The notes under the pieces: generated by a model | Database searches by the model: none | The model's input: the letters and a program-made list of their open reading frames with translations, nothing else | What the model was told of the DNA's origin: nothing | Source of the DNA: Heterohyrax brucei | Taxonomy: Eukaryota > Chordata > Mammalia > Hyracoidea > Procaviidae | Length of the DNA: 64,000 bases | Direction: 5' to 3' | Assembly: GCA_028571685.1 (NCBI GenBank) | Contig: CM053140.1 | Coordinates: 21,867,501 to 21,931,500, forward strand | In this document: piece by piece, positions 58,081 through 64,000 of the stretch | Numbering within the stretch: the first letter of the stretch is position 1 | How the letters are laid out: every line of letters starts with the position of its first letter | Position numbers and translations under genes: made by a program

Positions 58081-59794
58081 GTGATTACTGCCTTTTGAGT
58101 GAGAGCTTTCTAGCCATGGCCTTGTAACTCCTACCCAGGTGACTAGGCAGGACAGTGTGATAGTGAGTTCAAGGCCCACGAAGAGTACTGGTCCTTAGCT
58201 CCTTAAGAGAGAGCTCATTCCAGAGCAGTCAGGGTGATTCGCTCAACACCAATGAGGAATAGCTTTGAAATGATAGACCATTCTATGGGCCCAGATCACT
58301 GCACTGTAAAGCTCTTGGAAGCAGGAGCTAGAGACAGCACAAGCTGGTAACTGGTGACAGGAGAGACCTCGCAGCAGGAGAGATCATGCTGGGCTCCCCA
58401 GTCCACAAAGACAGAAAGTTGAGGGCCTGTCATCAGTGGCCAAGGGCCGGAGAGAGCCCTGTCTTTAGGAGGTGGGCAGAGGAGTCTGTGGGGAAACTTC
58501 CAATGGAAATCCTATGGAAAAAGTGGCATCTCTTTGGAGTCAACAGCTGAGAGTGACACAGACAGCCCGAGGTCCTCTGTAAATATTGTGACCAAGACTA
58601 TTAACAAGGAATAAAGGATAAAAAGACCAAAGCACTAACAACATTCAGGGACACTGAGATAAGTCCCCCCAAATTATGTAAATTGCCTCAAGGCTGTTTT
58701 TCAGAAGACACCAGATGGAAGAAACTCTAAGGACATGCACAGAAATGCCCACTTGGACAGTGACAGGGCCTTCCAATGGGAGCACCAGACAGCCACAGTC
58801 AGGACCCGGGGATAGAACCAAAGAACCAAGAATTTGTATGCACAGCACCCCATAAGAAATCCTGCTACCAGTCCCAGAAGGCCCCAGAGAAAGGAACTCT
58901 CTACATCCTGTAACTGATTCCACCCCAAATGACCTCTTTCAGACTCAGGAGATCAGAGAAGCAACTTCTGTCTTCTGATGAGTGGCTCACTGGGCTCTCC
59001 TCCCCAGGTAGCAGGAAGCAACCTTCATGGTAACAAAATTTATTAAGTCAAAGTACCTTACAGACAGGGAAGGGGTCAGTCTCTGTGAGTGGGGAAAGAC
59101 CTGGTACAAAGCTTGTAGGGTTCCTTGTATTGGTAAATGGTACTGTTCTAGTCAGGAAGGAAAGGTAGGAAACAGTCTTAGGTTTCAGTTTTGGGGTTAT
59201 CAGTCAGCAACTGGATGATGGGACCCCTCCTGAAGAAGAAAATAGTGATATGTAGATAGGATTAAAAATACGGGCTATGTAATTTCTAGATCATAGTCCT
59301 GAGGAAGTACCCACACGTAGCCATGTCTCAAACTAACAGGGGAATTGTTACAGCTCCAATTCCCCTTCTTAAACACTGACTCGGGATCATCTGATCAGGT
59401 GGCCTGTGGTGGTGACCAGGCTTCCTAGCTACCCTTGTCATTTTCCCTTGAGGAGACATGGGCCTGAAATCTTGAAGGGAATGTGGGAAGCCGACTCGCT
59501 CTGGCTACTTCCTGCTGTTTCGGGTTGTAGTCCTGCCTACCCATCAGATCCACGTTCCCCAAGAACCCTGTCTCAAAAACATTGAGGATCTTGATCTATC
59601 TACCGCATGGTTGGTAGGTATAGGCTGCATATCCTTGCAGGACCATGAGATGGCCTAGGAAGGGTTGTAGCTTGGAGTTGTGTCTTTTACCTTAGAACCC
59701 AAATTCCAGACATGTTGTATGGTGACCTGGCCAGATTTACTAACATAAAAACAACACTGTTCCTTGACATATACGCAGGTGCTGTCCTCAGTTG
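58081..59794. other. Duplicated noncoding block IV (right copy)
   Basis: Collinear with 15706-17434. The - strand frame at 58645-58923 is only partly open in the left copy (16238-16459) and has no recognisable domain. Confidence 0.4.
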
Positions 59795-60500
59795 CTGTTC
59801 AAAAGTCAAGAAATCAGTGTGGGACTTTACCACCTGGTAAGACCATCAGCAGGGGGACATGTGGTAGAGTTAGCCTATCCTGGCACATCATTATGGGCAA
59901 AGAGGTAGCCAAGAAGAGTCTAAAAGAGCCCACAGACATCCTCCAACCTCTTGACACTAGACTCAGAGATAAAAATCATGAAGGATCTCTACAATCCAAA
60001 TATTTTCATGCTATTGCAAGTCAGAGAGAGTAACATTACCTTTGGCATAGGGATGGAGTGCTAACTGCAGGGGACTGGGGTGATCATCCAGAGACTCACG
60101 GTTTCAAGAGTGAAAAAGAGGCCCAAACAACATTCCATCAATTAGTATAGGCCCTACAAGTGCGCCACAACAAGTGTGTTGTGCATACACCCATCAAACC
60201 AGAAAATGTGCTCTTGGATGATAGAAAGAACATCAAACTGGCTGACTTTGATTTGGGAAATGGAATTCACCAAGGAGAGCAAGCTGAAAACTTTCTGTAG
60301 GAGTCTCCCTTATTAAGCCCCACAACTCCAAAATGGAGCAAAGTTCCACGGATACCCTGGTGGAGGTGTGGCATCGTGCATTTCATGGTAAGTGTATATC
60401 CACCTTCTGACGGTAATGCCTTCAATGAGCCACGAAAGTAGGTACAGGACGGACAGTATAATAGTCTTTCTACATGTCTATGTCATGTGAACACTCACTG
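59795..60500 (+). pseudogene. Kinase pseudogene E2
   Basis: Starts at the GTGGGACTTTACCACCTGG segment (GHYHL) and ends in the C-lobe at GTGAACACTCA. VAIK reads VAKK or VAEK-like. The catalytic loop region is recognisable as VVHTPIKPENVLLDDRKNIK, with HRD changed to HTP, and DFG reads DFD. Several stops. It retains the middle part missing from E1 and is fused at its 3' end to the intron end of copy F. Confidence 0.75.
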
Positions 60501-60545
60501 AGTCAAACATTCATTTGTAACCCTCTTTCTCCATTTTAACACAAG

Positions 60546-62170
60546 GGTACCTCTTATCCCAAAGTCCATTAATCTTTGACACCACATCAAATATGCCACA
60601 GAGCCACGTACCATTTCCTGCCAAGGAGGAAATGTATGTGGGACACTACCAGCTCCTAAGGACCATCAAGAAAGGGACATTTGCCAGAGTCCACTTGCCC
60701 TGGCCCATCAACACTGCCAAGAGGTAACCGAGAAAAGAGTTGGAAAGAGCCAACAGACATTCTCCTACCTCCAAACACTAGACCCAGAGATCAAAATTAT
60801 GAAGGATCTCCATCATTCAGTAATTTTCATGGTGTTTCAAGCCATAGAGAATAACAACCTCTTTGGCATGGTGATGGGGTACGTAACTACAGACGTCTTC
60901 TGTGACCATCTGGAAGCTCATACCTTCATGAGCAAAAAGAAGCTCCCAAAATATTCTGCCAGAGTTGGCCTCAGAGGTTTGCCACCACAACTGTGTTGTA
61001 CATGGGGATATCAAACCAGAAGACAGGCTCTTGGATGAGAGAAGGAACTTGAAACTTGTGAACATCGGTTTGAGAACTCAATCCATCAGTGGGAGTGACC
61101 CAAACACCTTCTGGGGCAGTCTCCATTAGGATGCCTAGAACTCCTGTAAGGAGACAAGTACCATGGACCCCCTTGGATGCATGTAGCCTGGAAATCACCA
61201 TGAACCTCATGGTCAGTGGATCGCTGCCTTTTCATGGAGAGACCTTAACTGAGCTATCAAAGCAGGTACTGGAGGAAGAATATGATTTTCATTGCCACAT
61301 AGCCACACCATGTGAACATATGCTATGCCAAATATTCATTTGTGATGCAAAAAAGACAGCCAGATCAGAGGACCTGCTAGAAAATCCAAACATGAATATG
61401 GATAATGAAGAAAGACAAAAGGTATATGTGCAGCCACTCCCAGATGAGGAGGACCCTGAAAGAATTCCTTGACTCGCTGCTGAATCAAAAACAGTCACGT
61501 GATGGGCACCTGTCTGATCCTAGCTTGTAACGCATCTGAGATGGTGAGTCATGCCAGTACCATGGACCCCAGAAGGCAGCACACTGCACTAAGAGCCACA
61601 TGCCTGTTTCAATGCATGAGGTGCATCCTACCATCTCTGCTAAACACAAACGACACAGTTACAATGTACCTGCCATTCCCACCCGTGACTACTGTTTCTA
61701 CAATACTTTGAAGAGTCCACCAGACAGAAGGAAGGGGGCCTCCATCGTGTCTGCTTCTCCCTCCATCTCCCCAGCAAAGTCCTTCCCGCACCAACAAGCC
61801 AGGAGAGCCTGGCAGAGCCCTAACAACCTCGGCACTGTGGGACAACGTGACAAACAGTGTGGAACCACAAACCAGTGTAATTCCCACAGGTGTTTCTGAG
61901 GCTGCCTCCTCCGTCCACACCATCAATAACAATGGTAGAAACCTAGAGGAACTCAGTTTCACACACGGACTGCCATAACCGAAATCCTTAAGTGACAAGC
62001 AGCTGCAGGAGGTAACTGAGCAGACTGTGATGCCAGCCTCTCCCTGGGTCAACAGCCAGAATCAGCAGGGTGCCACCAGGATGATCTTTAGGCTTACAAG
62101 AAGATACCGTTCTTGTATCTGTATCAATAGGGAGCCCCAGACTGTGACTCCAGCCTCTCCCTCTGTCATC
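60546..62170 (+). pseudogene. Kinase pseudogene F (kinase, UBA remnant, linker, Cys-rich segment)
   Basis: Acceptor AACACAAG at 60538-60545 and internal ATG at 60593, coding MPQSHVPFPAKEEMYVGHYQ. It has the same one-base deletion as copy C before the VAIK motif, giving a TAA after AKR. The C-lobe frame 61089-61472 runs to a LPDEEDPE segment. The UBA is shortened by an in-frame-sized deletion. Linker 61600-61899 keeps PAIPTRDYCFYNTLKSP and RRKGAS. A Cys-rich end (FRLTRRYRSCICI) precedes a junction to partial copy G at about 62170. Confidence 0.8.
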
Positions 62171-63039
62171 TTGGGGTTACTTTGAATTTCACGCTGAGTG
62201 CACCTCAGCCTTTTCATGGAGAGACCTTAAATAAGCTATGAAAGCAGGCATTGCAGAAAGAATAGAACATTCCTTTCCACGTATCTATGCCATGTAAACA
62301 CTTGCCAAATATTCACTTGTGACACAAGAAAGTGATCCCCGGTCACAGCACATGTTAGAATATCCATGTATGAAAAAAAAAATGAAGGAAAACAAAAGGT
62401 AGATGTGTAGCATTCCCAGACTATGAGGACTCCAGGTGCCTTGAGGCCATGGTGAATATAGATTACAGGCAGGAAGAGATTCACAGCTCGCTCCTGAATC
62501 AAAAATAGAATGGTGTGATGGGCACCTATCTGACCCCACATCACGACACATCTGAAATGGAGAGTCACACCAGTACTGAGAAACTTCAGGTGGCAGCAGA
62601 CTGCACTGATACCCACACACCTCTCTCATCCTGTGAGGGAAAGCCTACCATCCGTGGAAAACCCAAACGACATGCTTACAGTGAACCTGCCATTCCCACA
62701 TATGACTGCTGTTTCTATAATGCTTGCGACAGTCTGGCTGATAAAAGGAAGGGGCCTCCATGATATGCGCTGCTCCCTGTCTCCCTTGTAATGTCCTGCC
62801 AGCCCCAACAGCCAACGACAGCCTGGCCAGACCCCAACCAAACCTTGGTGCTGCTGGAATCCAGTAGACTCCTCGTGTGGGTTTCCACGGCGGCCTTCTC
62901 CGTCCAGACCATCAATAAGAAGGGTGGAACCCAGCAACAACCAGTTTCCCACAGGGAGTTGTCACAACTAAGATCCTTCCTTGAGGAGCAGGTGTGGGAG
63001 GTACCTGACCAGGCGGTGAACCCAGACTCTCCTCTGTCA
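62171..63039 (+). pseudogene. Partial kinase repeat G (C-lobe to linker)
   Basis: Begins inside the kinase domain at LGVTL and continues with LSAPQPFHGETLNKL, a UBA stretch (CLEAMVNIDYRQEEIHSSLLNQK), linker (PAIPTYDCCFYN, DKRKG) and a linker end at CCTCTGTCA, where repeat H begins. It has no N-lobe and no start, so it is an internal tandem duplicate and not a gene. Several stops. Confidence 0.75.
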
Positions 63040-64000
63040 CTGGGAGTCACCTTGTATTTCATGATGAGTACATCTCGGGTTTCTCAGGGAGAAACCTTAA
63101 GTGAGCTACAAAAGGAGGCACTGGAGGAACATGATATTCCGTTCCACATGTCTACGCCACGCGAGCAGCATGTGAGCAAAATACTTACTGGTGACTCAAG
63201 AAAGAGAGCCACTTCATAACATGAAACCGATGATGAAGAAAACAAAAGGTGCATGTGCAGCCAGTCCCAGACTGGGAGGACCCCCGGGGTACTGAGGCCA
63301 CGGTGAACAGGCAGGAAGAGATGCACTACTCAGTCTTGAATCAAAAATGCAATCATGTGAAGGGCACCCATCGGATCAAAGGACTCAGCACATACGTAAC
63401 GGAGAGTCACACCAGGAACACGAAACCCCAGACTGCAGCCGACTGCACTGACACACACACCTTGCTCATCCCGTGAGGAGCATCCACCACCCGTGCTAAA
63501 CTCTAACGGGTAGTCAGACCCCACCTGGCAACCCTGGCAACCCTGACTGCTGTTTCTCCAAAGCTTTCAAGAGTCTACCTGATAGAAACAATGGGACCTC
63601 CAGGTTATGGGCTTCTCCTTGAGTCTCCCTTCAAAGTCGCTCCTGCACCAACAACCCAGGACAGCCTGGGCAGAGTCCAACCAAACCTCGGGACTGTGTG
63701 CCACGATGAGAAATACCATGGAGCCACAACCCAGCACAGTCCCTGCACGGGTTTCTGTGGCAGCCTCCTCAGCCCAGACCACCGAGAGGAATGATGGAGC
63801 CCCAGGGGAAACCAGTTTCTGAAAGGGAGTCTCAGGACTAGTCTCCTTCAGTGATCAGTAGGTACAGGAGACACCGGAGCTGATGGGGAACTGGTCTCTC
63901 CCTCTGTCAGCAGCCGGGAACAGCAGGATGTCACTGACAGATGCTTTAAACTCATGAGACAACTTTGTTGCACTTTGATCAAAAGGAAACAAAAACTATG
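63040..64000 (+). pseudogene. Partial kinase repeat H, running off the window
   Basis: Begins at the same kinase position as G (LGVTLYFMMS), followed by a C-lobe, a UBA remnant, linker, and a Cys-rich basic segment (CFKLMRQLCCTLIKRKQKL) at the window end. KA1 would lie just beyond the right edge. The frame 62791-63219 runs straight through the G-H junction, fusing linker sequence to the kinase C-lobe. Confidence 0.75.

Overview
This is nuclear genomic DNA from a placental mammal, almost certainly an afrotherian and most plausibly an elephant or close relative. It is packed with AfroSINE-type elements (short tRNA-derived repeats whose tail resembles a Bov-B/RTE LINE), many RTE LINE fragments ending in (AAC)n, an L1 3' end, MaLR-like LTRs and a dead mariner. 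There is no sign of prokaryotic organisation. Repeat family names are from memory of consensus sequences; no database was searched.

The backbone is a cluster of MARK-derived kinases of the sperm motility kinase (SMOK) type, all on the + strand. Eight copies or parts of copies are named here by position: A (4336-7572), E1 (17435-18022), C (18078-19016), B (34331-38042), D (53730-57752), E2 (59795-60500), F (60546-62170), and the partial repeats G (62171-63039) and H (63040 to the window end). The ancestral layout can be read by comparing copies: a TATA-type promoter region, a short first exon, a T-rich intron, and one large exon coding kinase, UBA, linker, a Cys-rich basic segment and a KA1 domain.

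Only copy B looks able to make an active kinase. Its kinase exon lacks the internal start codon seen in A, C, D and F. A first exon at 34331-34412 with a consensus donor splices in the correct phase to the kinase exon and supplies an ATG followed by an N-myristoylation-like sequence (MGAKSSKPS), giving a predicted 569-residue protein. Its KA1 domain has been cut off by a frameshift. Copy A is the mirror image: the exon-1 ATG is mutated, the internal ATG is kept, and the reading frame across the kinase domain is open, but both catalytic Asp residues (HRD and DFG) have become Asn.

The window is also a segmental duplication. A left unit (1 to about 19016) and a right unit (about 28645 to 61455) are collinear: MUC16-like SEA exons on the - strand, a kinase copy (A or B), a 6-8 kb noncoding block, then the tandem pseudogenes E and C/F. 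The right unit additionally has kinase D, a mariner, extra RTE sequence and a solo LTR with a 5-bp target duplication. Between the units, 19336-27880 is mostly repeats and unrecognised sequence. The right edge (62171-64000) is a further tandem amplification of a partial kinase unit of about 870 bp.

Coordinates of repeats and pseudogenes were set by eye and are good to roughly 10-30 bases unless they rest on a splice site or codon.
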